Positions 34,965 to 44,025 of a DNA stretch of 64,000 nucleotides are shown here, piece by piece. The stretch spans positions 62,001 through 126,000 of the forward strand of contig CAVUIJ010000041.1 in NCBI GenBank assembly GCA_963741505.1, given 5' to 3'. The notes below the pieces were generated by a model that saw only the letters and a program-made list of their open reading frames with translations, did no database searches and was not told where the DNA came from. Positions within the stretch are counted from its first letter, which is position 1. Each line of letters opens with the position of its first letter. A program made the translations under genes and the position numbers. The DNA is from JAKFWF01 sp963741505. Its GTDB lineage: Bacteria > Pseudomonadota > Alphaproteobacteria > Rhizobiales > Hyphomicrobiaceae.

Positions 34965-37640
34965 ATGCGGCTTCGTGAAGTGCGTCGTGCCATCAAGCGA
35001 GTGGCCTTGTGGCGTCGTAAGTCTTGGCTTGGATCCACGTCGCTCGGCGTGGCCATGGTCTGCGCACTTTGGCTTGGAATTGTCACCAAGCATACTGAAA
35101 ACAGAGCCATCGATTTGGCAGGTGCTAAGCGCGACCTTCAAAACGTCACCCTGCTTTTCGAAGAGAACGTGCTTCGCTCGATTGGTGAAATGGATAAGGC
35201 GCTCTTGTATCTGCGTCGCTCGATTGAAGCGGGTAAAGGTAACCACGACTTTCACAGCATTGTCAGCACGACCGACATCCTCAGCACTCTAATCGTCCAA
35301 GTGGCAATCATTGATGCGAACGGCATCATGCGGGCCTCGAATGTTGGGCCGCAGCCCGCTCCTGCGACGGATTTAAGTGACCGCGAGCACTATCGCTTCC
35401 ATATCGGCAGAACCACCGACGACCTGTTCATCAGTAAACCCGTAATTGGTCGTGCAAGCGGCAAGTGGTCAGTCCAGTTGACTCGACGGTTCTTGATGCC
35501 CGACGGCACATTCGGGGGTGTGGTTGTTGCTTCTTTTAATCCTGCCCATTTCGAATCCTTCTATGGCCGAATCGACCTTGGCAAAGGGGCTAGCTACGCG
35601 CTGCTTGGAGCCGATGGAATAGTGCGTGCATCTGGCGGCGACCCCGATGAACGCTTCCGTCTTGGGCAAGATCTATCGGCGACCAGCCTGTTTCCAATTC
35701 TCAAGAAAGATAAGCTGGAGCCGTTCTGGGAAAGTGGCGCTGAATCCGCGACATCGCAGTTGTTCGGCCTGAGGAAGGTGGCGGGGCATCCGGTTGTCGT
35801 GAGTGCCAGCCTTCCCGAGCGAACCGTCTACGGGGACTCCGAGCACAATGCGTACATCATGCTAGTGGCCGGACTCTTGCTTACACTGCTGATTCTTTGG
35901 GCCACAAGACGCGCGTGGCTGTCGGAGATGCAGGTGAAGGAAAAAGCAGAGCAGTTACAGTTGACCTTGGATCACATGAGCCAAGGCATCATGATGGTCA
36001 CAAGAGATCTTCAGATTCCAATCTTGAATCGGAAATCACTCGACCTTCTCGATTTGCCCCGCTCATTCCTTCATTCACCCCCCCGCTTCGATGAGCTGGT
36101 AGCTCTGCAGGAACAGCGCGGCGAGTTCACCAATGCCGACCTGCCCGAGAAAATGGGTGCACTGGAGGCCTTTGGGCCATCCGACGTGATTGGACGGTTC
36201 GAGATGTACGAGCGTGTCCGGCCGGATGGCACAGTGATCGAAGTTCGCAGTTCTCGCCTTCGCAATGGAGGCTTCGTTCGAACCTTTTCAGACATCACTC
36301 AGCGTCGACGGGCTCAAGTCCAAGCGGACCGGATGGCATCAGAAGATACTCTGACCGGCCTCGCTAACCGGCGCACGCTGATGCAGCACCTGGACATGGT
36401 CTTGCAGGAACGAATGTCGCAGGATGCTAGTGAACCCCACCCGTTTGCAGTGCTTTATTTGGACCTTGATCGGTTCAAATTCGTCAACGATACCCAGGGC
36501 CATGCGGTTGGTGACAAGCTATTGCTGGCTGTTGCGGAACGCCTAAAAGCGTCGCTGCGACAGAATGATTTCATTGCCCGCTTGGGGGGAGATGAGTTTG
36601 CGATTGTCCTCTCGTCCAGTGAGCCGGCAGAAAGACCAGAAATTGTTGCGCAGCGCTTGGTCGATGCGATCGGTCGTTCTTATGATATCGACAGCCATCA
36701 GCTCTTGATCGGCGCAAGTATCGGCATTGCCATAGGACCTGACAATGGTCAAACAGGCAACGAGCTGCTGATCGCCGCTGATCTCGCCCTCTATGCCGCG
36801 AAGGCGGCAGGACGTGCCACTTATCGCTTCTTCTCGAATGAAATGAACGAAGGCTTGAAGGTGAGGCAGCAGATCGAAACCGACCTGCGCGAAGCCATCG
36901 TCAACGAGAAATTGGAGCTCCACTATCAACCGATAATTCACCTACAAAACAATGCGATCGTAGGGTTCGAAGCGCTGGCGCGTTGGCGTCACCCCGTCAA
37001 TGGAATGGTGCCACCGGATAAGTTCATTCCTATTGCGGAGGAGTGTGGTTTGATCCAGGTACTCGGTCAGTGGGTTCTCCAAGAGGCATGTCGCCAAGCC
37101 GCAAAGTGGCCAAAGCATCTGACCGTGGCCGTTAATCTCTCCCCCGTGCAATTTGCCAATCCAGGCCTTGCCGGAATGATTGAACGCATTCTCGCGGAAA
37201 CCGGCCTTGAACCGGCTCGGTTGGAAGTGGAGATCACCGAAGGACTTCTCATGAAAAACTCTGACAGCAACCTCGCAACGCTGCAGAGGTTGAAGGATCT
37301 TGGTGTGCGCATCGCCATGGATGATTTCGGGACCGGATACTCGTCACTCGGCTATCTACAGAGCTTTCCTTTCGATCGGATCAAAGTTGATCGCAGCTTC
37401 GTTTCCAAGCTTGGCTCAAACGCAAGCTCATCCGCCATTGTTCGCGCCGTCGTTGACATTGCAGGTTCGCGCGGGATGCACACGACCGCAGAGGGAGTGG
37501 AAACCGAGGCGCAACGGCAGGGGTTGGCGATGCTCGGCTGTGACGAGGCACAAGGCTATCTGTTTAGCAAGCCTGTGCCACTCGACGGCGTAACAAAATT
37601 GATCGCGGAATGGGCCCCTCAGCTTAAGTCAGCTGCCTAG
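34965..37640 (+). CDS. Membrane-bound GGDEF-EAL protein (c-di-GMP cyclase/phosphodiesterase)
   Basis: An 891-residue sensor enzyme. Transmembrane helices near residues 20-41 and 292-313 bracket a periplasmic Cache-like domain. A PAS-like region precedes the GGDEF domain, which has an intact catalytic motif (RLGGDEFAIVL, near 538-548) and an RxxD inhibitory site (RQND) five residues before it. The EAL domain near 635-880 keeps its key motifs: FEALARW, ITEGLL, MDDFGTGYSSLG, KVDRSFV and TAEGVET. Both activities may be present. It could set c-di-GMP levels read by the PilZ protein at 15671. AT-richer than core genes. Confidence 0.95.
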   Translation: MRLREVRRAIKRVALWRRKSWLGSTSLGVAMVCALWLGIVTKHTENRAIDLAGAKRDLQNVTLLFEENVLRSIGEMDKALLYLRRSIEAGKGNHDFHSIVSTTDILSTLIVQVAIIDANGIMRASNVGPQPAPATDLSDREHYRFHIGRTTDDLFISKPVIGRASGKWSVQLTRRFLMPDGTFGGVVVASFNPAHFESFYGRIDLGKGASYALLGADGIVRASGGDPDERFRLGQDLSATSLFPILKKDKLEPFWESGAESATSQLFGLRKVAGHPVVVSASLPERTVYGDSEHNAYIMLVAGLLLTLLILWATRRAWLSEMQVKEKAEQLQLTLDHMSQGIMMVTRDLQIPILNRKSLDLLDLPRSFLHSPPRFDELVALQEQRGEFTNADLPEKMGALEAFGPSDVIGRFEMYERVRPDGTVIEVRSSRLRNGGFVRTFSDITQRRRAQVQADRMASEDTLTGLANRRTLMQHLDMVLQERMSQDASEPHPFAVLYLDLDRFKFVNDTQGHAVGDKLLLAVAERLKASLRQNDFIARLGGDEFAIVLSSSEPAERPEIVAQRLVDAIGRSYDIDSHQLLIGASIGIAIGPDNGQTGNELLIAADLALYAAKAAGRATYRFFSNEMNEGLKVRQQIETDLREAIVNEKLELHYQPIIHLQNNAIVGFEALARWRHPVNGMVPPDKFIPIAEECGLIQVLGQWVLQEACRQAAKWPKHLTVAVNLSPVQFANPGLAGMIERILAETGLEPARLEVEITEGLLMKNSDSNLATLQRLKDLGVRIAMDDFGTGYSSLGYLQSFPFDRIKVDRSFVSKLGSNASSSAIVRAVVDIAGSRGMHTTAEGVETEAQRQGLAMLGCDEAQGYLFSKPVPLDGVTKLIAEWAPQLKSAA

Positions 37641-37767
37641 CCTCGTCCGGAGGGGTCCTTTAGACCATTGCTCCCAACTTGCGGCAAACGCGCCTCTTTG
37701 AATCGAATGCAATCGTAAGCGTTGATCGAACAATCGATGGCAGTGACGCTCAGGAGTATATTTCTGC

Positions 37768-37914
37768 ATGCAATCCCACACCACCACAGAACGGGCCGCC
37801 GGACTTATCCTGATCTATGCGGCATTGCTCGCGGTAGTAGCAGCAGGGCTATGGCGTCCAAATCGCGACCTGCAGACGACGCCTGCGGCGTATATCTACA
37901 TTCGCCATTTCTGA
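37768..37914 (+). CDS. Possible small membrane protein of 48 residues
   Basis: ATG 37768 follows AGGAG by 11 bases. The product has one hydrophobic segment (GLILIYAALLAVVAAGLW) with a short polar N terminus and a C-terminal tail ending YIYIRHF. It is convergent with the TauE/SafE gene, 9 bases away. No family known; support comes from the ribosome site and the well-formed membrane helix. Confidence 0.45.
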   Translation: MQSHTTTERAAGLILIYAALLAVVAAGLWRPNRDLQTTPAAYIYIRHF

Positions 37915-37923
37915 TGGCCGCAC

Positions 37924-38658
37924 CTAGCGCGATAGAAGCAGGAGCCCTAAGCCGCCGAGAACCACCAGAACAGCTGTACGGAACTGACGCTCCGATATCA
38001 TGTCGCGAGCCTTGGCACCGACAGATACCCCAACCAACGCGGGGATGATGGCGGCAATCGACAGCATGAACATGTGCCACGACATCATGCCAGTAGAGAG
38101 CAGCCCTGCCATTAACATTAGAGAGGTGACGAGCACAGATAGATTGACCGCCTGCACCATCCGGTCGGGAGCGAGATGCAAAGACATCATATAAGGGAAC
38201 AATGGGATCACTTGCGATCCGGTTAAGCCACTGAGTACGCCGTTGACAAAGCCGGTCGGGACCTGCAATACAGCATGCCATTGCGGAGGCAAAGAAAGCT
38301 CTGGCTTGACCAATGCCAGTGTCACATAGCCAATTATTGTGAGGCCGAGCACCTGCACCGCAACCGCTTGATCGATCCAAATCAACAGCCACAGTCCGAC
38401 CAGGACACCAGGCACGATCGAGATGTAGAGACTCGCAAAGGACTTTACGGTCTGCGATAGGTGAGCGGTCGTAACCGCTACACCAATGTTTGTTGCCATA
38501 GCGGGTATGATGACCAACGCCATTGCAGGCTTCAGACCAATAGCGACGACCAGAAATGGCAAAGCGCACGAGGCATAACCGAGCCCGGTCGCCCCCTTCA
38601 GTATCCCGGCCAGGAACAAGCCGCCGATGGCAATCGCCATTGACCACGAATCCATCAC
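37924..38658 (-). CDS. TauE/SafE-family sulfite exporter-like permease
   Basis: A 244-residue membrane protein with about seven or eight hydrophobic helices. The family's repeated signature is seen twice: GGLFLAGILKGATGLGYASC and PTGFVNGVLSGLTGSQVIPL. Family members export sulfite or organosulfonates, but many are uncharacterised. Start at ATG 38658 or the following ATG. AT-richer than the core genes. Confidence 0.88.
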   Translation of the reverse strand: MMDSWSMAIAIGGLFLAGILKGATGLGYASCALPFLVVAIGLKPAMALVIIPAMATNIGVAVTTAHLSQTVKSFASLYISIVPGVLVGLWLLIWIDQAVAVQVLGLTIIGYVTLALVKPELSLPPQWHAVLQVPTGFVNGVLSGLTGSQVIPLFPYMMSLHLAPDRMVQAVNLSVLVTSLMLMAGLLSTGMMSWHMFMLSIAAIIPALVGVSVGAKARDMISERQFRTAVLVVLGGLGLLLLSR

Positions 38659-38714
38659 TTTGCCCCTTGACTACTTCCGGAACTATAAATTGCTGTATGA
38701 GGCGTATGCGCGGG

Positions 38715-39464
38715 TCACTGAAACCAAGGTTTCGTGCCCACGCCTTTTTTTGTAGAATACATATAAAACACCGGTATTTTATCCGGAAATAAACTGCGAA
38801 CTTCACTGGAATTGAATGTCAGGAAGATAGAGTTCGGGAATACACGCTCAATCACTCGGCGCTCCACCATGTTCATTTCATAATAGCGCTTGGCTCCAAT
38901 ATCCACCGACTTGCTTCCACGGTACCACTTCGCAGCACTCTTCTCGAGTTCTGCACGCACTTCATTGGGGCATTCGCACTTATTGTTCGAAATCAGTTTC
39001 AGCGATGGCCGCATAGTGTCGGTTAGTGCCTGTAACCTCCAGGACGAAAATCCGTGATGGTGTCCAGCTGCTTCGACAGCTTTGAAATATTTGTTGATAC
39101 TACGAACCTTGTGCCCATTCAATCGTGCGTGCAAGTCTGTCATCACAAGATGCAGTTCCGTCCCCGGCTTGTGAACAGCATCGATGCGCGCCATCATCTT
39201 CTGTAAGTATTGCAGACAAAGAAGTTCGGGCTCTGCGATCTCGTCTCGCGGCCCCTTGCCCCAATAGCTAATGAATGACAGCGGCTCTTCTTGCCGTATG
39301 GCACGGGTCGTGAACGACCGCAAAAGAGTGAGATCCGAAGGCTGTTCCCGCTTGAAGGCCCAAGTATTGAACGCTTTCAGAATTTCTTCTGCATTGAGAT
39401 TATTGGATTGACTAGGTGCAGACAAAGGAAGTGCGCTATCGCGCGTCGCGATACTTAAGGACGC
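38715..39464 (-). CDS. Hypothetical protein, unrecognised enzyme-like family
   Basis: A 249-residue protein starting at ATG 39464, which has GGAGA 7 bases upstream; in-frame codons up to 39485 are poorer. It looks soluble and folded: LSFISYWGKGPRDEIAEPEL, TELHLVMTDLHARLNGHKVR and MVERRVIERVFPNSIFLTFN. I cannot name a family. AT-rich codon use unlike the flagellar or ribosomal genes suggests transfer. It sits between the permease and an IS1182 element. The gap 39465-39723 shows no gene. Confidence 0.6.
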   Translation of the reverse strand, partial: ASLSIATRDSALPLSAPSQSNNLNAEEILKAFNTWAFKREQPSDLTLLRSFTTRAIRQEEPLSFISYWGKGPRDEIAEPELLCLQYLQKMMARIDAVHKPGTELHLVMTDLHARLNGHKVRSINKYFKAVEAAGHHHGFSSWRLQALTDTMRPSLKLISNNKCECPNEVRAELEKSAAKWYRGSKSVDIGAKRYYEMNMVERRVIERVFPNSIFLTFNSSEVRSLFPDKIPVFYMYSTKKGVGTKPWFQ

Positions 39465-39723
39465 CATCGCCATTCTCCAACGCAATACAAAAGGAGGGAG
39501 TTTCCGCTCGGTTGTTCACGCATCATGCGTCCGTGGCAGCGGATGGGTATTAATGAAACATAAAGGTTAACAACTACTTAAGGTATGGCAGCCTGCACGA
39601 GAACTGAAGCGACCTCAGATGGCGAGTCGGTGTTGCTGCCGAGCCTTGGCAAAAGAGCGCCGAAATTGCGCGCACGAAAAGCACATGCCATCTGATCGTC
39701 CGCTTGCCGGGATGGCCGAAATT

Positions 39724-41441
39724 GGCCCAGGCTGTGTGAAAACCCTCGCCGCATATTAATCTTTAAGCGGATCATATCTCGACGTGCTATGCTCGTCGCA
39801 CTGAATCGCAGGCGGGGGCGGCGATGGCGGGATTTGTCGAAGGGTTGGATCGCGGGCAGAGCGCTATGTTTCCAGCGCAGCTCGACGACTATGTGGCCGA
39901 GGACAATCCTGTCCGTGCGGTCGATGCGTTCGTCGACGGTCTCGATCTCGGCAAGCTCGGCTTCTCCACCGAGCCGCTGGCAACAGGTCGGCCGGGCTAT
40001 CGGCCCGCCATGATGCTCAAGATCTACATCTACGCCTATCTCAACCGGATTCCTTCGAGCCGTCGGATCGAACGCGAATGCCAGCGCAACATCGAGCTGA
40101 TCTGGCTGACCGGCAAGCTGGCGCCGGATCACAAGACGATCGCGGATTTCCGCAAGGACAACGGCAAGGCGATCCGTGAGGTGTGCCGCGCGTTCGTGCT
40201 GCTGTGCCGGCAGCTCGACCTTCTGAGCGAGGCGAGCGTGGCGATCGACGGCTCGAAGTTCAAGGCGGTCAACGCGCGCGACAACAACTTCACTCAGGCC
40301 AAGATGAAGCGGCGCCTCGAGCGGATCGACGAGAGCATCACGCGCTACATGGAGCAGCTGGTGACCGCCGATCGTCAGATCGCCGGCGGCAACGATGCCG
40401 TACCGCAGGCCAAGGTCGAGCGGCTGAAGGACAAGCTCGCCAAGCTGAAGGAGGAGGTCGCGCGCCTCAACGCGATCAACAAGGATCTGCAGCGGAGCGA
40501 GGACGGGCAGATCTCGCTCACCGATCCCGACAGCCGCTCGATGGCGACCAGCGGCAAGGACACCGGCATCGTCGGCTACAACGTGCAAAGCGCAGTCGAT
40601 ACCAAGCATCATCTGATCGTCGCGCACGAGGTCACCAACGTCGGCAGCGATCGCCACCAGCTCGCCAACATGGCCGAGCAGGCGCGCGCGGAGCTGGGAG
40701 CCGAGAAGCTCGATGTGGTCGCTGACCGCGGCTACTACGAGGGCGGCGAGATCAAGGCCTGTGAGGACGTCGGCATCTCGGTGATGCTGCCGAAGCCGCA
40801 GACATCAGGCGCCAAAGCGGAAGGCCGTTTCGGCAAGCAGGACTTCGTCTACAAGCCGGAGGAGGACGCCTACCGCTGCCCCGCCGGCGAGACGCTGCCG
40901 TATCGCTTCACGAACGTCCAGGATGGTAAGACCGTGCACCGCTACTGGACGAACGCGTGCAAAGACTGTCGGCTCAAGTCCCTTTGCACTCCGTCGAAGG
41001 AGCGACGCATCTTCCGATGGGAGCACGAGGCCGTGCTGGAGAAAGTCCAGGCCAGGCTCGATCGCACCCCGGATGCCATGACGATTCGCCGCTCGACGGT
41101 CGAGCACCCGTTCGGAACCATCAAGTGCTGGATGGGCGCGACGCACTTTCTGTGCATGACGCTGCCGAAGGTGGCGACGGAGATGGCACTCAACGTGCTC
41201 GCCTACAACATGAAGCGCGTGATGAACATCATGGGTGTCGACAAGCTGCTGGAGGCGATGCGGGCGGTAATGGCCAAGCCTCGCTCAAAATCTGCGCGCG
41301 CACGGTGGCTCCACGGTGCCCCTAGGCGGTCACAGGGCGCGATCTGGCGCCGGATCGCCGTGTTCGATCGGAAAAACCGGCTCGGCGGCACGGTCCTGGC
41401 CGATTGACGCAAAGCCGGAGGGTTTTCACACAGCCTGGGCC
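39724..41441 (+). mobile_element. Complete IS1182-family insertion sequence
   Basis: Perfect 24-bp inverted repeats at 39724-39747 and 41418-41441 (outer part GGCCCAGGCTGTGTGAAAAC) bound a 1718-bp element with one full-length transposase gene. Identical ends and an open gene suggest recent arrival. No obvious target duplication is seen at the flanks (GAAATT / CTGACC). Confidence 0.92.
39824..41407 (+). CDS. IS1182-family transposase
   Basis: A 527-residue DDE transposase. The N-terminal DUF772-type region (LDDYVAEDNPVRAVDAFVDG; MLKIYIYAYLNRIPSSRRIE) is followed by DGSKFKAVNARDNNFT (first Asp), VVADRGYYEGGEI (second Asp) and RRSTVEHPFGTIKCWMG (Glu). A lysine/glutamate coiled coil lies between. 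A Cys cluster (NACKDCRLKSLCTP) is typical. Intact. Confidence 0.95.
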   Translation: MAGFVEGLDRGQSAMFPAQLDDYVAEDNPVRAVDAFVDGLDLGKLGFSTEPLATGRPGYRPAMMLKIYIYAYLNRIPSSRRIERECQRNIELIWLTGKLAPDHKTIADFRKDNGKAIREVCRAFVLLCRQLDLLSEASVAIDGSKFKAVNARDNNFTQAKMKRRLERIDESITRYMEQLVTADRQIAGGNDAVPQAKVERLKDKLAKLKEEVARLNAINKDLQRSEDGQISLTDPDSRSMATSGKDTGIVGYNVQSAVDTKHHLIVAHEVTNVGSDRHQLANMAEQARAELGAEKLDVVADRGYYEGGEIKACEDVGISVMLPKPQTSGAKAEGRFGKQDFVYKPEEDAYRCPAGETLPYRFTNVQDGKTVHRYWTNACKDCRLKSLCTPSKERRIFRWEHEAVLEKVQARLDRTPDAMTIRRSTVEHPFGTIKCWMGATHFLCMTLPKVATEMALNVLAYNMKRVMNIMGVDKLLEAMRAVMAKPRSKSARARWLHGAPRRSQGAIWRRIAVFDRKNRLGGTVLAD

Positions 41442-41486
41442 CTGACCTCTTCTGTTCTCCGTCGCCGTCGACTTCCGCAGCTGAAG

Positions 41487-42083
41487 CTATCGCGTTCGGT
41501 TCGTCAATCGTTCGCGTGTGCGGCAGCTATCTGGGGGTATGCGTGGCGACAGGACGTCGGTGCAAGTCGCCAGGATGATCGGCAGCTCGGTGCGCAGGAA
41601 GCGGATGCCCTGGCGCACGGCGATGCCACGTTCCAGCATGAAGGCACGGATCTGATTGATGATGCCGGTGCGTTGGCTGACAAGTCTCTCGCGCACACGA
41701 TGCAGCGCCTGCAGGTCGAGTTGGTCGGTGGTCTTAACGGCGACGAACTTCATCGTCGGGCGCTGCACGGCCTCGGTGATCGCCTCAGCATCATTGAAAT
41801 CGTTCTTCTGTCCCTTGGCGTAGGGTCGCACATACTTCGCCGGCATCAATCGGGCATCGTGGCCGAGCGAGGCCAGCTTGCGCGCCAGATGATGCGCGCC
41901 TACGCAGGCCTCCATGCCGATACGACAGGGCGGCAGATTGGCGAGTCGGCTCTCGACCTGGCTACGCGACCACTTCTGCCGCAGCACGATGGCGCCACTC
42001 CTGTCGTGGCCAACGACGTGGAACGTATTCTTGCCGATATCGATACCGATGACGGTGATCTTGGTGCTTGTGGTTCTGGGCAT
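41487..42083 (-). pseudogene. IS110-family transposase, truncated after about 180 residues
   Basis: From ATG 42083 the - strand reads MPRTTSTKITVIGIDIGKNT ... MEACVGAHHLARKLASLGHD, YAKGQKNDFNDAEAITEAVQ: the DEDD domain of an IS110 transposase with Asp, Glu and both Asp present. Homology ends at LPIILATCTDVLSPR (about 41545); the C-terminal serine domain is missing and the remaining residues are unrelated. A third IS110 lineage, different from copies A and B. Bases 42084-42354 upstream show no other gene. Confidence 0.85.
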
Positions 42084-42354
42084 GGGCGTGCTCCTTTGAT
42101 GCAGCCCCTGTCCAGCGTGCTGCGCCGGTGGGGCAGGAGCACGGCCGGACCATCCCATTAGCCGATATGGCTCTTGCCGGTGCCGGACGAGACAGCGACA
42201 CAATGCCGGGAGTCCGGGATTTGAGGTGCGGATCCACTATCCGCCGCAGATTCTCTCCGGCGTTGATAGCACAGCCGTTGCCTGCGTCGCCTGAACAATT
42301 TGCGGTCAATCCGTCCGCCAATGTTCTTCGTATATTGCAACTTATTGATATTAT

Positions 42355-42401
42355 TGGTCGGAGCGGGGAGATTCGAACTCCCGCCCCCTTGCTCCCGAAG
42401 C
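42355..42401 (-). tRNA. 3' half of tRNA-Pro (CGG), att-site scar
   Basis: The - strand reads GCTTCGGGAGCAAGG, then a perfect T arm (GGGAG-TTCGAAT-CTCCC) and CGCTCCGACCA. The anticodon CGG is visible. Upstream bases do not pair with the 3' side of the anticodon stem, so the 5' half is missing. This is the piece an integrase leaves behind at a tRNA attachment site. Confidence 0.7.
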
Positions 42402-42504
42402 GGGTGAGCGTGTGTACAAGTTCCGCGTCTATTCATGGAGTGTTCCGAACCCATTGGACACAAAATAACAATGCAAATCAAACAATTGGGTCCGAGGCGA
42501 TCTA

Positions 42505-42549
42505 CCTTCCAAGCTGAATACGAGGGTTCGATTCCCTTCACCCGCTCCA
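42505..42549 (+). tRNA. 3' half of tRNA-Gly (TCC), att-site scar
   Basis: CCTTCCAAGCTGAATACGAG followed by GGTTCGATTCCC and TTCACCCGCTCCA matches the alphaproteobacterial tRNA-Gly(TCC) from the anticodon loop to the CCA end. The 5' half is absent. Since tRNA-Trp and secE follow closely, this is probably the native tRNA-Gly locus, split by an insertion on its left. The 270 bases to tRNA-Trp hold only a promoter candidate. Confidence 0.75.
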
Positions 42550-42756
42550 ATTCCATGACCACTTGCGGCATCGCAGCATCGGCGCTCGACCTCGCTCGTT
42601 CCCGACCCAATCCATTTGCTGCGGCGTGGTGATGCAAATCGGCCATCGGGTGGCGCCTGGGAGTTCCGTGGAATCGTTTTAAGCCACTGTTTGAAAAAAG
42701 AAATATTTTGGAATTGCGTCCCGGCCGACGGCCGCGACGGCGTGTCAAGAAAAATG

Positions 42757-42785
42757 TTGTGACAAGCGACACGGATTAAGCTATG
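42757..42785 (+). promoter_or_regulatory. Candidate promoter for tRNA-Trp-secE-nusG
   Basis: TTGTGA (42757-42762), 17 bases, GCTATG (42780-42785), 36 bases before tRNA-Trp. Moderate match to the housekeeping consensus. Confidence 0.4.
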
Positions 42786-42821
42786 AGCACCGCGATGGAC
42801 TGGGCCAACTCGTGTCCAATG

Positions 42822-42897
42822 AGGGGCGTAGCTCAATTGGTAGAGCGTCGGTCTCCAAAACCGAAGGTCGGGGGTTCGAGACCCTCCGCCCCTGCCA
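42822..42897 (+). tRNA. trnW: tRNA-Trp (CCA)
   Basis: A complete 76-base cloverleaf: acceptor AGGGGCG / CGCCCCT with discriminator G and encoded CCA, D arm GCTCAATTGGTAGAGC, anticodon loop with CCA (GGTCTCCAAAACC), and T arm GGGGG-TTCGAGA-CCCTC. tRNA-Trp directly before secE is a common arrangement in alphaproteobacteria. Confidence 0.97.
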
Positions 42898-43069
42898 TGT
42901 CTTCCACAGGCTGGATGTGCGGTGAAAGCCGCGCCCCGGCCTTTGAATGTGTCTGATCCGGAATAGATGTCCGACGGTTCGGTTCTTGGCGACGGTTCGG
43001 GCCGGTTGGGCAGGAATTTGGCTCTCGCGGGCACTGGTACCGCCCGGCTGGGCAAGGATGAAGGGTTTG

Positions 43070-43267
43070 ATGGCGAAGTACAATCCGATCGAGTTCATCC
43101 AGGAAGTGCGCTCCGAGGTGGCCAAAGTCACTTGGCCGAGCACCAAGGAAGTATGGATCACGACCGTTGCCGTGCTCATCATGGTGATCTTGGCGTCGCT
43201 GTTTTTCGTGGCCGCCGACCAGTTCCTCGGCTGGTTCGTCAAGCTGATCCTCGGCATCGGCAGCTGA
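43070..43267 (+). CDS. secE: Preprotein translocase subunit SecE
   Basis: A 65-residue single-span SecE: NPIEFIQEVRSEVAKVTWPS with the invariant amphipathic helix and WP, then the membrane helix (VLIMVILASLFFVAADQFLG). ATG 43070 follows AAGGG by 5 bases. It stabilises SecY in the translocon. Located between tRNA-Trp and nusG as expected. Confidence 0.95.
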   Translation: MAKYNPIEFIQEVRSEVAKVTWPSTKEVWITTVAVLIMVILASLFFVAADQFLGWFVKLILGIGS

Positions 43268-43351
43268 CGAGGGAGCGCTGGGGCAGATTTGGTTTGAGAC
43301 GACGGCGCGAACTTCGCGCGGGCTTGGCAACTCAGGACTGAAGTGACGAGA

Positions 43352-43894
43352 ATGGCGAAGCCGAAACGCTGGTATATCGTGCACGCCTATACCAACTTCG
43401 AGCGCAAGGTGGCCGACGCCATCCGCGAGCGCGCGAAGCAGGGTGGCATCGCACACCTGTTCGAGGAAATCGTGGTCCCGACCGAGGACGTGGTCGAGGT
43501 TCGCCGCGGCCGCAAGGTGCAGACCGAGCGCAAGTTCCTGCCCGGCTACGTGCTGGTCAAGATGGAGATGACCGACGCTGCGTTCCTGATGATCAAGAAC
43601 ACGCCGAAGGTCACCGGCTTCCTCGGCACCGACAACAAGGCGACGCCGATTCCGGACGAAGAAGCTATGCGCATGATGCGCCATGTCGAAGAGGGCGTCG
43701 AGCGGCCGAAGCCGACCGTCACCTTCGAGATCGGCGAGCAGGTCAAGGTCGCGGAGGGGCCGTTCGCGACGTTCCAGGGCCACGTCGAGGAGGTCGACGA
43801 GGAGCGCTCTCGCCTCAAGGTGGCGGTATCGATCTTTGGTCGGCCGACGCCGGTGGAACTGGAATTCGGGCAGGTCGAGAAGATCGGCGCGTGA
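43352..43894 (+). CDS. nusG: Transcription termination/antitermination protein NusG
   Basis: The 180-residue product has the N-terminal NGN domain (KRWYIVHAYTNFERKVADAI; KFLPGYVLVKMEMTD; VTGFLGTDNKATPI) and the C-terminal KOW domain (EQVKVAEGPFATFQGHVEEV; SRLKVAVSIFGRPTPVELEF). ATG 43352 matches usual N termini; GTG 43343, which has AGGA upstream, would add three residues. NusG couples RNA polymerase to the ribosome and Rho. Confidence 0.97.
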   Translation: MAKPKRWYIVHAYTNFERKVADAIRERAKQGGIAHLFEEIVVPTEDVVEVRRGRKVQTERKFLPGYVLVKMEMTDAAFLMIKNTPKVTGFLGTDNKATPIPDEEAMRMMRHVEEGVERPKPTVTFEIGEQVKVAEGPFATFQGHVEEVDEERSRLKVAVSIFGRPTPVELEFGQVEKIGA

Positions 43895-43924
43895 GGAATT
43901 GCGATGTGTTCCGGCAGCGATGCC

Positions 43925-44025
43925 GGGAGTTCGTGCGGGAGGGTGACCGGGAGTTACCGGCACCCGTGGACCGCTAACCCTGGAGGGGCTCTTCGAGCAC
44001 CTCCGCAAATGCCAGGGGAGACCAG
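43925..44025 (+). promoter_or_regulatory. Structured leader of the rplK-rplA mRNA, possible L1 site
   Basis: The gap between nusG and rplK contains GGGAGGGTGACCGGGAGTTA / CCGGCACCCGTGG, which can fold into stems. L1 represses its own operon through a leader site before rplK in many bacteria. Assignment is by position and fold potential only. Confidence 0.35.

Noticed and set aside
42158..42772. Antisense frame with GIEPSYSAWKV-type peptide across the tRNA scars
   Set aside because: This peptide is the well-known false translation of tRNA-Gly antisense DNA.
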